A DNA stretch of 64,000 nucleotides from Flavobacterium sp. ACN6 (GTDB lineage Bacteria; Bacteroidota; Bacteroidia; Flavobacteriales; Flavobacteriaceae), in contig NZ_MRCQ01000004.1 in assembly GCF_002304005.1 (NCBI RefSeq), positions 248,001 to 312,000 on the forward strand. The letters are read 5' to 3'. The translations under genes were made by a program, and so were the position numbers. Of this stretch, positions 53,703 to 61,999 are shown one piece after another; position 1 is the first letter of the stretch; the number at the start of each line of letters is the position of its first letter. The notes beneath the pieces were generated by a model. It did not search any database. It had not been told where the DNA came from and worked only from the letters and a program-made list of their open reading frames with translations.

Positions 53703-54092
53703 ATGGCATCAATATTCACTAAAATAGTAAACGGAGAAATTCCTGCTTATAAAATTGCTGAGGACGATAAATATTTAGCTTTTTTAGATGTAAATCCAAA
53801 TGCTAAAGGACATACACTTTGTATTCCAAAACAAGAAATCGATAAGATTTTTGATATGGAAGAAGAAGATTATTTGGGCTTAATGAAGTTTTCTAAAAAA
53901 GTGGCAGCAGCTTTAGAAAAAACAGTTCCGTGCAAAAGAATAGGAATTGCAGTTGTAGGTCTAGAAGTGCCTCACGCACACGTACATTTAATTCCGTTAA
54001 ACGAAATGGATGAAATGCGTTTTCAAAACAAAGTATCGCTTTCAAAAGAAGAATTTGAAGCTTTAGCAAAAGATATTCAGTCGAATTTGTAA
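53703..54092 (+). CDS. HIT family nucleotide-binding protein
   Basis: This 129-residue protein starts with FTKIVNGEIPAYKIAEDDKYLAF, the standard opening of the Hint branch of the HIT family. It has the histidine triad HAHVHL near residue 98, whose middle His is the nucleophile. It hydrolyses adenosine-5'-phosphoramidates or similar nucleotides in the cytoplasm. It is often next to greA in Flavobacteriia, as here. A strong hairpin terminator follows. Confidence 0.94.
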   Translation: MASIFTKIVNGEIPAYKIAEDDKYLAFLDVNPNAKGHTLCIPKQEIDKIFDMEEEDYLGLMKFSKKVAAALEKTVPCKRIGIAVVGLEVPHAHVHLIPLNEMDEMRFQNKVSLSKEEFEALAKDIQSNL

Positions 54093-54125
54093 AATTATCA
54101 GATTGCGTTAAGTCGAAATCTTTTC

Positions 54126-54168
54126 AAAAAAAACCTGCTTTTCTAAACTAGAAAAGCAGGTTTTTTTT
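54126..54168. terminator. Bidirectional terminator after the HIT gene
   Basis: AAACCTGCTTTTCTA and TAGAAAAGCAGGTTT close a 3-nt loop, with long A and T runs on the outer sides. It marks the left border of the AT-rich island. Confidence 0.85.
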
Positions 54169-54177
54169 TGAATTCTC

Positions 54178-54342
54178 CTAAACTTCCTCAAAAAATAAAG
54201 TTTCAAAACATTTATCTAATGAAACTACTGATTTCGAGGCTAAAAAATCTTTTTTAACATCCAGCTTTATAATAGTTTTACGCCTTTTTAAAAAGAAAAG
54301 ATAAATTATTATTGGCTCTGACCAATTTCTAAATGAGGTGAT
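54178..54342 (-). pseudogene. Possible C-terminal gene remnant
   Basis: The reverse strand is open for 54 codons without an ATG, ending at TAG (54180-54178) just before the terminator. The residues (for example TIIKLDVKKDFLASKS and SLDKCFETLFFEEV) look like a real protein C-terminus rather than random AT-rich sequence. No family was recognised. The evidence is composition only. Confidence 0.3.
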
Positions 54343-54397
54343 CTATTAGATAATTATTAATATCCTCAAAAATAATAAAAGATTAAATGATATAATT

Positions 54398-55354
54398 ATG
54401 ATTAGAAAAAACCATACAATCGTTCTTGAAGATACTAGCCCTTCAGAAATTGCAAGGTTTAGGCAAATTATGCTTAACATCTGGAGACAGCAGATTGAGG
54501 ACGATAGGAATGCTATTGAGATGGAAAGGTTTTTTATTAAACAGCATCATGAAAAAGCTACAGATCCTAATGAAAAATATACTACTACTTGGCTTGGAGA
54601 AGTCATATTAAATAGCGAACTTCACGACTTTAATTATAGGAATAATCCTAAAAAATATATCTTTGAGTCTTTTGAGGGAAATTTTGATACTAATAGAGGA
54701 AAATTATCAGGGAGTAAAAATCTAGTTATTTTTACTGCGGAAAATGGTATTGATAAAAATAAAATGAACAAAAATTCGGGCATATATGATTGGATAGCAG
54801 TTAAAAATCCTGATGATGCTCAAAATATTTTAAAAACTTATTATGGAGATAAAAGAAGATTTATAGAAAACTTAGTTTGGAGATCACATGGTGAAACTGG
54901 GGCAGCGCTTCTTGATGTTTCTCCTAAAGAAACCTTTTCTGATCCTAGTAAAGTAAAAGCTTTATATTATATAAGAGAATTATTAACAGATAATGCAAAT
55001 ATAGTTTTTACAGCGTGTTCTATAGTAGGCGAATCATTGCAACCAAGAAAAAGATATCATAAACAAGGTAGGAATGCGTTAGAAAAGTTTTCTGATTTTT
55101 TTGTTAAAGGCTCTGAAAGGAACTTATTTTTAAACTACACTCTTTCGAGTGCTACAGATCAGACATATAACAGTTTTAATTTTAATGTTAGATTACATAA
55201 ACAGAACTGGGCCGGTTTTTTGTGGCTAACTAAAGATGAGATAAAACCATATTTTTATAATGTTACAATTAACAGTTCAGGAGGAATCAGTACACAACAG
55301 ATGAAATGGTTTATGGATTTTAGTCGATATAAAAAACCCCTTCATAAATATTAG
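54398..55354 (+). CDS. Caspase-fold (clan CD-like) candidate peptidase
   Basis: This 318-residue protein has no signal peptide. No exact family was recognised, but it has the strand order and dyad of caspase-like proteins. A hydrophobic strand KNLVIFTAENG (about 107-117) is followed by WRSHGETGAALLD with His164. Then a helix leads into NIVFTACSIVGES with Cys207. The HG...AC spacing of about 43 residues fits CHAT, C11 or metacaspase-like members. The N-terminal 90 residues are helical and charged. It lies in an AT-rich island with secreted unknowns 5 nt downstream. Proteolytic activity and biological role are inference. Confidence 0.6.
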   Translation: MIRKNHTIVLEDTSPSEIARFRQIMLNIWRQQIEDDRNAIEMERFFIKQHHEKATDPNEKYTTTWLGEVILNSELHDFNYRNNPKKYIFESFEGNFDTNRGKLSGSKNLVIFTAENGIDKNKMNKNSGIYDWIAVKNPDDAQNILKTYYGDKRRFIENLVWRSHGETGAALLDVSPKETFSDPSKVKALYYIRELLTDNANIVFTACSIVGESLQPRKRYHKQGRNALEKFSDFFVKGSERNLFLNYTLSSATDQTYNSFNFNVRLHKQNWAGFLWLTKDEIKPYFYNVTINSSGGISTQQMKWFMDFSRYKKPLHKY

Positions 55355-55359
55355 AAAAC

Positions 55360-55962
55360 ATGAAAAAAACACTATTCTTTTTTTTGTTAATATATACATT
55401 TTGTCATGCGCAGAAAAAACAATGCATTGATAAAAATATTAAAATTGAGTATTTGTCAGACATTGATAAACTCATAAAAAGTAAATATATCTGTGATGCT
55501 TCTTTTGAAACATTTGGAAAAGATCGATTAGAGAAATGTAAGGTTTTGTTTTGTGATAAAAATTATAAAGTCAGCTCTGACCAGTATAAAACTAGAATTT
55601 TTGTTGATAAAAAACTGAAGTTAAATTTTGCTATAGTTTGTATTATCCCTGATTTCAAAATTAGGAAAGAAACGCCCAATTCGCTTTATTTATTAGATGA
55701 TAGATTAATGCCAATATATTCAATTTCAAAATCTGGAGAAAAGAATTATCATGTATTTAAATATGAATATGTAAATGGAAATTTAATAACAAAAAAAGCA
55801 ATTGATAAAGAAAGTCAAAATATTAATATTGATCAATTAACATACAAAAAAATTCTTTCGTTGGTGTCTAAAATTAAAGGAAAATTTACCTTTAAAACTG
55901 AAAAGGAAAGTTTTGATGATTATTTTTATGATGTTCCTTTATGGACAGAAGGATATAGATAG
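55360..55962 (+). CDS. Exported protein of unknown function
   Basis: This 200-residue protein has a signal peptide (MKKTLFFFLLIYTFCHAQ). It has four or more cysteines in the mature part (QCIDKN, YICDASFETF, EKCKVLFCDKNY), suggesting disulfides in the periplasm. A strand-rich middle follows (NSLYLLDDRLMPIYSISK). No domain was recognised. It starts 5 nt after the caspase-like gene and is probably co-expressed with it. It could be a partner or inhibitor, but nothing in the sequence proves this. Confidence 0.7.
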   Translation: MKKTLFFFLLIYTFCHAQKKQCIDKNIKIEYLSDIDKLIKSKYICDASFETFGKDRLEKCKVLFCDKNYKVSSDQYKTRIFVDKKLKLNFAIVCIIPDFKIRKETPNSLYLLDDRLMPIYSISKSGEKNYHVFKYEYVNGNLITKKAIDKESQNINIDQLTYKKILSLVSKIKGKFTFKTEKESFDDYFYDVPLWTEGYR

Positions 55963-55970
55963 TAAAAAAA

Positions 55971-56643
55971 ATGAAAAATTAAATTTTAATCCTTTTATTG
56001 ATTTGCTTTATCAGTTGTAAAATGCATAATCCTAAGTTTCCTAATGAAGAAAAAAAAATAAATAAATCAATCGGCACAGTTTTTTTAAATGAAAAAGGTG
56101 ATACAATAAAATCACAAAACCTCTTATCTTAAAAATAACTATAAATTAATTATTTTTCCAACTTTAAATAAAAATGAAGAAGTAATTAAATTTAGATTGA
56201 TTAATGGCAAAAAAGACAATACATATTTATTAGTTGAAACTTTCCAAGCAAATCATCTCCACACTATGAAGGAGTTGATTTTCAAAATTATTTTATCTTA
56301 CATAGTAATGGTGGAGAAACAAGCAAGTCCTGTTTTTGGCTATATGACAAGGAAACAGGAAATAAAAGTTTTTAGAGGTATTAGAAGAGATTATGACCTA
56401 AAAAACGAATTAATTTTATATGTAGATGAAGATGATAATTATAATGAATTTGTATATGATGTAAATACAAGGACAAAAACATTGGTTGATATTCCAAAAT
56501 CATTTGCTGATAAGCAAAAATGTACACGTAACGACTATTTTGGAAAGACTTCTTATATAAAAAGAGTTACAAATAAATATTATTTTATAGCATTTGAGGA
56601 TTGTCCATCTACAGTTCTATTTAAAGTAAAGAAGTCTAAATAA
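55971..56643 (+). pseudogene. Lipoprotein gene broken by one nonsense codon and about three frameshifts
   Basis: The ATG at 55971 is followed at codon 4 by TAA, then by an intact lipoprotein signal (ILILLLICFISC) in the same frame. That frame ends at 56130. Coding-like sequence moves to the +1 frame at about 56110-56240 (KNNYKLIIFPTLNKNEEV), back at about 56240-56372 (YEGVDFQNYFILHSNGGE), and then +1 again to 56643 (DLKNELILYVDEDD, ending VKKSK). A clean single-frame reading cannot be made. A 148-codon frame from a TTG at 56197 covers only part of it. The product family is unknown. Confidence 0.65.
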
Positions 56644-56738
56644 TACTTTACGCAGATTTTGAGAACACAGATTATTGGATCACTGGTACAATTAATGCTG
56701 GGAAAAGTTTTTTTTGGAAACTGACAAAAGATAGATAA
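56643..56738 (+). pseudogene. C-terminal gene fragment
   Basis: This is a 31-codon open stretch without a start, reading YADFENTDYWITGTI then NAGKSFFWKLTKDR to TAA at 56736-56738. The amino-acid make-up looks like a real protein end. It directly follows the broken lipoprotein gene in another frame. It is either the remnant of a further gene or part of the same decayed locus. Confidence 0.35.
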
Positions 56739-56759
56739 ACAAGCGAAACCCTCTAAAAA

Positions 56760-57698
56760 ATGAGAAAAATAATTAATATCCTTTCAGTTATTTCTTTGTT
56801 ATTATTCGTATGTAGTAATGGAACTAAAAAAAATGAGGATAGTTATGTAGTTGCTTTTGTAAAAGAGGTATATGTCGATGAAGGGAATTATATGCATAAT
56901 GATATAGATGATAGTACTTATATTAAAGGGGATGGCGAACGAATTGAAAGTTTTATAGGTGTTTTTCCAGAAAAGCAAGATACCATTTCAGTTTATAAAT
57001 TAAATCAAAATTTAAGTGAAAAACCTGAAAAATTTTCCTTTTGGTCAAAAAAGAAAAATAACCACTCAATAACGTTTTATACTTCTATGGGAGATGATAT
57101 AAAAATAACTTTTAGTGATCTGAACAATATTTTTGTTAATAACGATGTTTATCAGGTAAATAAAGAATATTATAATTTTTTAAAACAAAAAATACTTATT
57201 GAAAAATCAGTTTTAGATTTAGTTTTTTTCTTAAAAGATGGTTATGGAGATTATGAAGAGTTTTTAAAACTGTTAAATAAAAATTGGAGAAATCAAAAAG
57301 AAGATAATAGATTTAAAATTATTAAGGCAAAAATAAAAAATAAAAATTATCAAACGGATAATCAATACTTTACTTATGATTTGACTTATAAATACAATAT
57401 GAATGGTTTGCTAGAGAATGTTTTAGGAGAAAATAGTTTTAACAAAAAAATTATTGATGAAAACAATAAGTATATTGTATATGCTATAAATAGATCAATA
57501 AATGAAAGAGCTTCAGAAAATGAATATTTATATCAAAATAAAAAAACGCTTTTTGACTCTATTGTCGGAAATAGAGTTCAAAATTCGACTGCAACGGTCT
57601 ACTACTATATAAAATATCAATCACAATTACAAACTAAAATTAAATATAACAAGCCAAAAAATATCCAAGAAATTATAGAATTTTTGAAGATACATTAA
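56760..57698 (+). CDS. Lipoprotein of unknown function
   Basis: This 312-residue protein has a type II signal (INILSVISLLLFVCSNG, Cys 18). The mature protein is rich in Lys, Asn and Tyr, in line with the AT-rich island. It has an FLKDGYGDYEEFLKLLNKNW segment near residue 158 and a strand-rich C-terminus (NSTATVYYYIKYQSQLQ). No domain was recognised. It is intact, unlike the two fragments just upstream, and ends before a good bidirectional terminator that marks the right end of the island. Confidence 0.68.
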   Translation: MRKIINILSVISLLLFVCSNGTKKNEDSYVVAFVKEVYVDEGNYMHNDIDDSTYIKGDGERIESFIGVFPEKQDTISVYKLNQNLSEKPEKFSFWSKKKNNHSITFYTSMGDDIKITFSDLNNIFVNNDVYQVNKEYYNFLKQKILIEKSVLDLVFFLKDGYGDYEEFLKLLNKNWRNQKEDNRFKIIKAKIKNKNYQTDNQYFTYDLTYKYNMNGLLENVLGENSFNKKIIDENNKYIVYAINRSINERASENEYLYQNKKTLFDSIVGNRVQNSTATVYYYIKYQSQLQTKIKYNKPKNIQEIIEFLKIH

Positions 57699-57760
57699 TT
57701 TATAATTCATTTACGGAGAAATACATTGGTAAACAACGTGCGATATTTTTAATGAAAAGT

Positions 57761-57790
57761 AAAAGTGCAGTTCAATTTTACTGCACTTTT
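57761..57790. terminator. Bidirectional terminator
   Basis: AAAAGTGCAGT and ACTGCACTTTT form an 11-bp stem with an 8-nt loop. It lies between the converging lipoprotein and histidine kinase genes; the kinase stop codon falls within it. Confidence 0.85.
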
Positions 57791-58929
57791 TTATTTAATA
57801 AAATTTGAAAAGTCGTTCCTTTTCCAATTTCAGAGTTTAATACTTTAATATTTCCGTTGTGGTATTCTTCAACAATTCTTTTCGTTAAAGAAAGACCAAG
57901 TCCCCAGCCGCGTTTTTTGGTTGTAAAACCTGGTTCAAAAATCGTTTTAAATTGTTTTTTAGAAATTCCTGTTCCAGAATCTTTGACATTAATTTTTACA
58001 TTAAAAGCATCCTGTTCAATTCTAAGATCCAAAGACCCTTTTCCTTTCATGGCATCAATCGCATTTTTAACCAAATTCTCGATTGTCCAGCTGTGTAATG
58101 TTGGATTTATCATTACAAAAATAGGCTCTTGTGGTGCCTCAAATGAAAACGAAACCTGTTTTGAAAAACGAGACTGCAGGTATTCGTAATCATTTTTTGT
58201 TTCTTCTATAATATTACGAACTTCTAAAACTGGAACCGAACCAATTTTAGAAAAACGATCGGTAATAGTCTGCAGGCGCTCTATGTCTTTTTCGATTTCA
58301 GTACTTATTGAAGGATCAATTTCTTCTGTTTTTAATATTTCGACCCATCCTATAAGAGAAGACAGCGGTGTTCCAATTTGATGTGCCGTTTCTTTTGCCA
58401 TTCCAGCCCAAAGTTTGTTTTGAGTTGCCATTTTGGTGCTTTTGTAAAAATTATAAATTAAAGCAACACATAAAACGATAATAAGAAGTAGTGCGATCGG
58501 ATAATATTTTAGTTTATTCAGTAATCCTGAATTTCCGTAATAAAGTGTCTGGTATTTTCCAGGAGCATATTCAAAAGTTATCGGTTCATTTTCATTTCTT
58601 AATTTTTTTAAATAAGCCGTTCTTTTTTTCTTGTTGCTAAGAATTTCCGTTGGAACATTCGTCGCGCTCACGACTTTATCATATAATATTACTAAAGCAG
58701 GAATAGAAGTATTGTTGTTGATAATTTGAAGCGGAAGTTCTATATCAGTATTTTCGTTTGCATTTACAATTGTAATTTGCGCATTTACAAAAAGTTTCAT
58801 CTTCAAACGTTCCTCATTTTTAAAGATTTGGAAAAAAGTATAAGTGTTCCAAAGAATTAGAGAAATGATAATAAAGCAAACGGAAATGATGATCCAGCGA
58901 GTTGTATTTGTTCTTTCAGAAAAAGACAT
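57778..58929 (-). CDS. Membrane sensor histidine kinase
   Basis: The protein has 383 residues from the ATG at 58929 (MSFSERTNTTRWIIISV). An upstream in-frame start at 58968 adds an unlikely leader. Two membrane helices (about 12-32 and 146-166) bracket a sensor segment of about 110 residues. The phosphoacceptor His lies in KETAHQIGTPLSSLIGWVEIL. ATP-binding boxes are NLVKNAIDAM (N), DSGTGIS (G1) and GWGLGLSLTKRIVEEYH (G2). No response regulator gene is adjacent, so it is an orphan kinase here. The signal is unknown. Confidence 0.92.
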   Translation of the reverse strand: MSFSERTNTTRWIIISVCFIIISLILWNTYTFFQIFKNEERLKMKLFVNAQITIVNANENTDIELPLQIINNNTSIPALVILYDKVVSATNVPTEILSNKKKRTAYLKKLRNENEPITFEYAPGKYQTLYYGNSGLLNKLKYYPIALLLIIVLCVALIYNFYKSTKMATQNKLWAGMAKETAHQIGTPLSSLIGWVEILKTEEIDPSISTEIEKDIERLQTITDRFSKIGSVPVLEVRNIIEETKNDYEYLQSRFSKQVSFSFEAPQEPIFVMINPTLHSWTIENLVKNAIDAMKGKGSLDLRIEQDAFNVKINVKDSGTGISKKQFKTIFEPGFTTKKRGWGLGLSLTKRIVEEYHNGNIKVLNSEIGKGTTFQILLNKKVQ

Positions 58930-59043
58930 ATCAATTATTTTGTGGTATAAATATAACGAAATATACACATTTTATATTTTGCGAATGCCGAAAGTTTTTT
59001 TGTTTTATCTGCAAAACAATTTCTCATAATTAAACCATTTCAA

Positions 59044-59051
59044 TACTTTTG
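59044..59051 (+). promoter_or_regulatory. Promoter -7 box of the flavin reductase-like gene
   Basis: TACTTTTG matches TAnnTTTG. The transcript would start at about 59056, so the ATG at 59063 would be nearly leaderless. This favours the ATG at 59090. Confidence 0.6.
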
Positions 59052-59089
59052 CAGGTACCAACATGAGATTTGGTTTTAAATCAAAAAGT

Positions 59090-59965
59090 ATGATCAGTAT
59101 TAATCCAAAAGAGATTCCAACGGCCAAACTGCAAGGCTATCTGCAGAGTGCTATCGGTCCAAGACCAATTGCTTTTGCAAGTACCATCAGCGAAAAAGGA
59201 ATTCCGAACCTGTCACCGTTTAGTTTCTTTAACGTTTTTAGTGCAAATCCGCCCATCTTGGTTTTCTCGCCAGCGCGCCGAGTTCGTGATAATACAATAA
59301 AACATACTTTAATTAATGCCGAAGCAACTCGAGAAGTTGTTATAAATGTCGTAAATTACGATTTAGTACAGCAGACTTCTCTGGCTAGTACAGAATATGG
59401 AGACGGCGTAAATGAATTTATTAAAGCGGGATTAACACAAATTCCATCAGATTTAGTAAAGCCGTATCGCGTAAAAGAATCTCCAGTTCAATTTGAATGC
59501 AAGGTTACGCAGATTATTCCGTTAGGAGAAGAAGGCGGAGCAGGTAATTTAATTTTATGCGAAGTAGTAAAAATTCATATTCACGAATCAATTTTAGATG
59601 AAAATGGAGCAATCGACCAGCATAAAATTGATTTGGTTTCGAGATTAGGAAATAACTGGTACTCAAGATCAAATCAAGGCCTTTTTGAAGTAGCAAAACC
59701 ATTGACAACACTGGGAGTAGGCGTAGATGCAGTGCCGGATTTTGTAAAAGAAAGTGCTGTTTTTGATGGAAACGATTTAGGTAAATTAGGTAATATTGAA
59801 GCCTTGCCTACAAAAGAAGAAGTTAGTATATTTGTGAAAGAAAATTTTTCTGTGAAAGGAGTTTTAAGTTCAGACGACCAGAAAAAAGTACACTTAGAGG
59901 CAAAAAAATACTTGGATAATGGCGATGTAGAGTCGGCTTGGAAAGTGCTTTTAGCTAAAAAATAA
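59090..59965 (+). CDS. Flavin reductase-like, FMN-binding split-barrel protein
   Basis: The protein has 291 residues from the ATG at 59090 (MISINPKEIPTAKLQGYLQ); an ATG at 59063 is too close to the -7 box. The split-barrel flavin domain (about 10-200) has the family motifs GPRPIAFASTIS, NLSPFSFFNVFSANPP and ESPVQFECKVTQI. The C-terminal about 80 residues form an unassigned helical extension (SSDDQKKVHLEAKKYLDNGD). Such proteins bind FMN and act as flavin reductases or related oxidoreductases. The physiological substrate is not indicated. The DUF3127 gene follows 32 nt later. Confidence 0.88.
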   Translation: MISINPKEIPTAKLQGYLQSAIGPRPIAFASTISEKGIPNLSPFSFFNVFSANPPILVFSPARRVRDNTIKHTLINAEATREVVINVVNYDLVQQTSLASTEYGDGVNEFIKAGLTQIPSDLVKPYRVKESPVQFECKVTQIIPLGEEGGAGNLILCEVVKIHIHESILDENGAIDQHKIDLVSRLGNNWYSRSNQGLFEVAKPLTTLGVGVDAVPDFVKESAVFDGNDLGKLGNIEALPTKEEVSIFVKENFSVKGVLSSDDQKKVHLEAKKYLDNGDVESAWKVLLAKK

Positions 59966-59997
59966 AGAAATAGAAACAATAATTAATATAGACGAAG

Positions 59998-60369
59998 ATG
60001 GAAGTTACAGGAAAAGTAAAAGTGGTTAACCCAGAGCAGCAAGTTAGTGCCTCATTCAAAAAAAGAGAGTTAGTTGTTACTACTGAGGAGCAGTATCCAC
60101 AACATATTTTAATCGAATTTACACAAGATAAATGCGATTTATTAAGTAGCTATAAACAAGGAGAGGCAGTAAAAGTTTCTATCAATTTAAGAGGAAGAGA
60201 ATGGGTTAATCCACAAGGAGAAACTAGATATTTCAATAGTATTCAAGGTTGGAGAATCGAAAGATTAGCAGATGCTGCGCCTACACAAGCACCACCAATG
60301 CCAACAGCAGAAACTTTTGCTCCAGCGACAAACGTAAACGAAGACGAACCAGACGATTTACCGTTCTAA
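59998..60369 (+). CDS. DUF3127 protein with an SSB-like acidic tail
   Basis: This 123-residue protein has an OB-fold-like DUF3127 domain (about 1-95, VTGKVKVVNPEQQVSASFKK...GREWVNPQGETRYFNSIQGW). A Pro/Ala/Thr-rich linker follows (about 97-112). The last residues, EDEPDDLPF, closely imitate the C-terminal tip of single-strand DNA-binding protein (DDDIPF). That tip recruits replication and repair partners in SSB. The domain suggests single-strand nucleic-acid binding. The family is described only by structure, so its role is inferred. Confidence 0.85.
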   Translation: MEVTGKVKVVNPEQQVSASFKKRELVVTTEEQYPQHILIEFTQDKCDLLSSYKQGEAVKVSINLRGREWVNPQGETRYFNSIQGWRIERLADAAPTQAPPMPTAETFAPATNVNEDEPDDLPF

Positions 60370-60374
60370 ACGTA

Positions 60375-60545
60375 AACTTTAAATTCCAAAAAATAAATTC
60401 CAAATTCCAATTCATTCGACTGAATTTGGGATTTGGAATTTTTTATATAGCATGAAGACCTTTGTCAAAGTTTTAAACTTTGACAAAGGTTCCCTCAGCA
60501 ATTGGTATTTTGGAATTTGGAATTTTTATATTGGAATTTTCTCAA
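60375..60545. repeat. Intergenic hairpin block with TTCCAAATTCCAA words
   Basis: AAATTCCAAATTCCAATTCA pairs with the stretch at about 60421-60441. A second perfect stem, ACCTTTGTCAAAGTT with AACTTTGACAAAGGT (about 60459-60491), follows, and further TTGGAATTT copies occur to 60540. The block separates the DUF3127 gene from aat. The in-frame extension of aat from 60480 reads through it and is rejected. Confidence 0.65.
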
Positions 60546-60563
60546 CATTCATTATTTAAAAAG

Positions 60564-61202
60564 ATGTATTACCTATTTGAAGATTTATTTTTTCCGCCAG
60601 TCACAGAAGCAGACGAAGAAGGCGTTTTGGCGATTGGAGGTGATCTAAGTCCCGAACGTTTACAATTGGCTTATAAAAGCGGTATTTTTCCTTGGTTTAA
60701 TGAAGGCGAACCAATTCTGTGGTGGGCTCCAGATCCTAGAATGGTATTGTTTTTTGATGAGATGATTATATCCAAAAGCATGCGAAACATCCTCAATCGG
60801 AAAATATTTAAAGTTACTTTTAATAAAAATTTTAGAGAAGTAATTTCAAACTGCCAGCAGATAAAGCGTGATGGACAAAACGGAACGTGGATTTCTAACG
60901 AAATGATCGATGCTTATTGCAAATTGAATGAAGAAGGAATCGCTAAATCTGTTGAGGTTTGGCAGGATGATGTCTTGGTTGGTGGTTTGTATGGAATTGA
61001 TTTAGGAAATATTTTTTGCGGAGAAAGTATGTTTTCTAAAGTTTCAAATGCTTCGAAAACAGCTTTTATTGCTTTAGCTTTATATTTGCAAAAAGAAAAT
61101 TATAAGTTATTAGATTGTCAGGTTTATAATCCGCATTTAGAAAGTTTAGGATGCCGAGAAATTGACCGTGAAGAGTTTATGTCCATTTTAAAAACTAAAT
61201 AA
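60564..61202 (+). CDS. aat: Leucyl/phenylalanyl-tRNA--protein transferase
   Basis: The protein has 212 residues from the ATG at 60564 (MYYLFEDLFFPPVTEADEEG), the normal start and length. A longer frame from 60480 is repeat-derived. Motifs include GVLAIGGDLSPERLQLAYKSGIFPWF, WWAPDPRMVLF and GQNGTWISNEMIDAY. GLYGIDLGNIFCGESMFS is the core of the tRNA-binding GNAT-like fold. Aat adds Leu or Phe to proteins with N-terminal Arg or Lys, marking them for ClpS/ClpAP degradation. The MOSC gene starts 2 nt after its stop codon. Confidence 0.95.
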   Translation: MYYLFEDLFFPPVTEADEEGVLAIGGDLSPERLQLAYKSGIFPWFNEGEPILWWAPDPRMVLFFDEMIISKSMRNILNRKIFKVTFNKNFREVISNCQQIKRDGQNGTWISNEMIDAYCKLNEEGIAKSVEVWQDDVLVGGLYGIDLGNIFCGESMFSKVSNASKTAFIALALYLQKENYKLLDCQVYNPHLESLGCREIDREEFMSILKTK

Positions 61203-61204
61203 AA

Positions 61205-61999
61205 ATGAGTGCAGTTTTCAGTGTAAAGGAAATTTATATATATCCAATAAAAAGTCTGGCGGGAATAAGCTGTAAATCTGCTTTTGCCGAAGAAATGGGA
61301 TTTAAAAATGACCGAAGATGGATGTTAATCGATGCAGATAATCAAATGATCACACAGAGAGAATATCCAATTATGAGCCAATTTTATCCTCAAATTGCTG
61401 CTGGAAAAATTAGTTTAGTTTTTGAAGAAAAACAGCATGAATTTTCTATTGATGAATATTTAGATGCTAAAATTGAAACCTCTGTTTGGGATGACAAAAC
61501 GGAAGTTTTTGAAGTAAGTAAAAACACTTCAAAGTGGTTTAGCGATTGTTTGGGTTTTGAATGTAAATTGGTCAAAGTAAATAAACTTGGAGATCGCAAA
61601 CATGAAAGTTCAAGTACCAAAGAAACTTTTAATGTTAGTCTGGCCGATGGATACCCATATTTATTAATCGGAACAGAAAGCATGGATGTTTTAAACAATA
61701 AATTAGAACAAAAAATTACCGTAAAAAGATTTCGCCCTAATATTGTTATCAATACGGAAAATGCTCACGAAGAAGATAATTTTAGTACTTTTAAAATTGG
61801 AGAAGTAGTGTTTCAAAACATAAAAATCTGCGAAAGATGTATTATGGTGAACAATGATCCAGAGAAAGGAATTGTAAAAAAAGAACCACTAAAAACGCTA
61901 AGCAAATACAGAAAAGTTGGTAATTCAGTTTTTTTTGGAACTAACATTGTCAGTTTAAATTCCGGAATTATTGCGGTTGGAGATCCTCTTGTTTTCTAG
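61205..61999 (+). CDS. MOSC domain-containing protein
   Basis: This 264-residue protein has an N-terminal MOSC beta-barrel domain (YIYPIKSLAGISCKSA, NDRRWMLIDADNQMITQRE). The C-terminal MOSC domain (about 120-262) has FRPNIVINTE and the conserved cysteine in CERCIMVNNDPEKG, which in relatives binds the molybdenum cofactor. Members include molybdenum-dependent N-oxide-reducing (mARC/YcbX) and sulfurase-related proteins. Base detoxification is a plausible role. Its stop codon overlaps by 4 nt the end of the convergent thiF-like gene. Confidence 0.9.
   Translation: MSAVFSVKEIYIYPIKSLAGISCKSAFAEEMGFKNDRRWMLIDADNQMITQREYPIMSQFYPQIAAGKISLVFEEKQHEFSIDEYLDAKIETSVWDDKTEVFEVSKNTSKWFSDCLGFECKLVKVNKLGDRKHESSSTKETFNVSLADGYPYLLIGTESMDVLNNKLEQKITVKRFRPNIVINTENAHEEDNFSTFKIGEVVFQNIKICERCIMVNNDPEKGIVKKEPLKTLSKYRKVGNSVFFGTNIVSLNSGIIAVGDPLVF

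Noticed and set aside
60480..60563. N-terminal extension of aat
   Set aside because: The added residues come from the TTGGAATTT repeat block; MYYLFED at 60564 is the family start.
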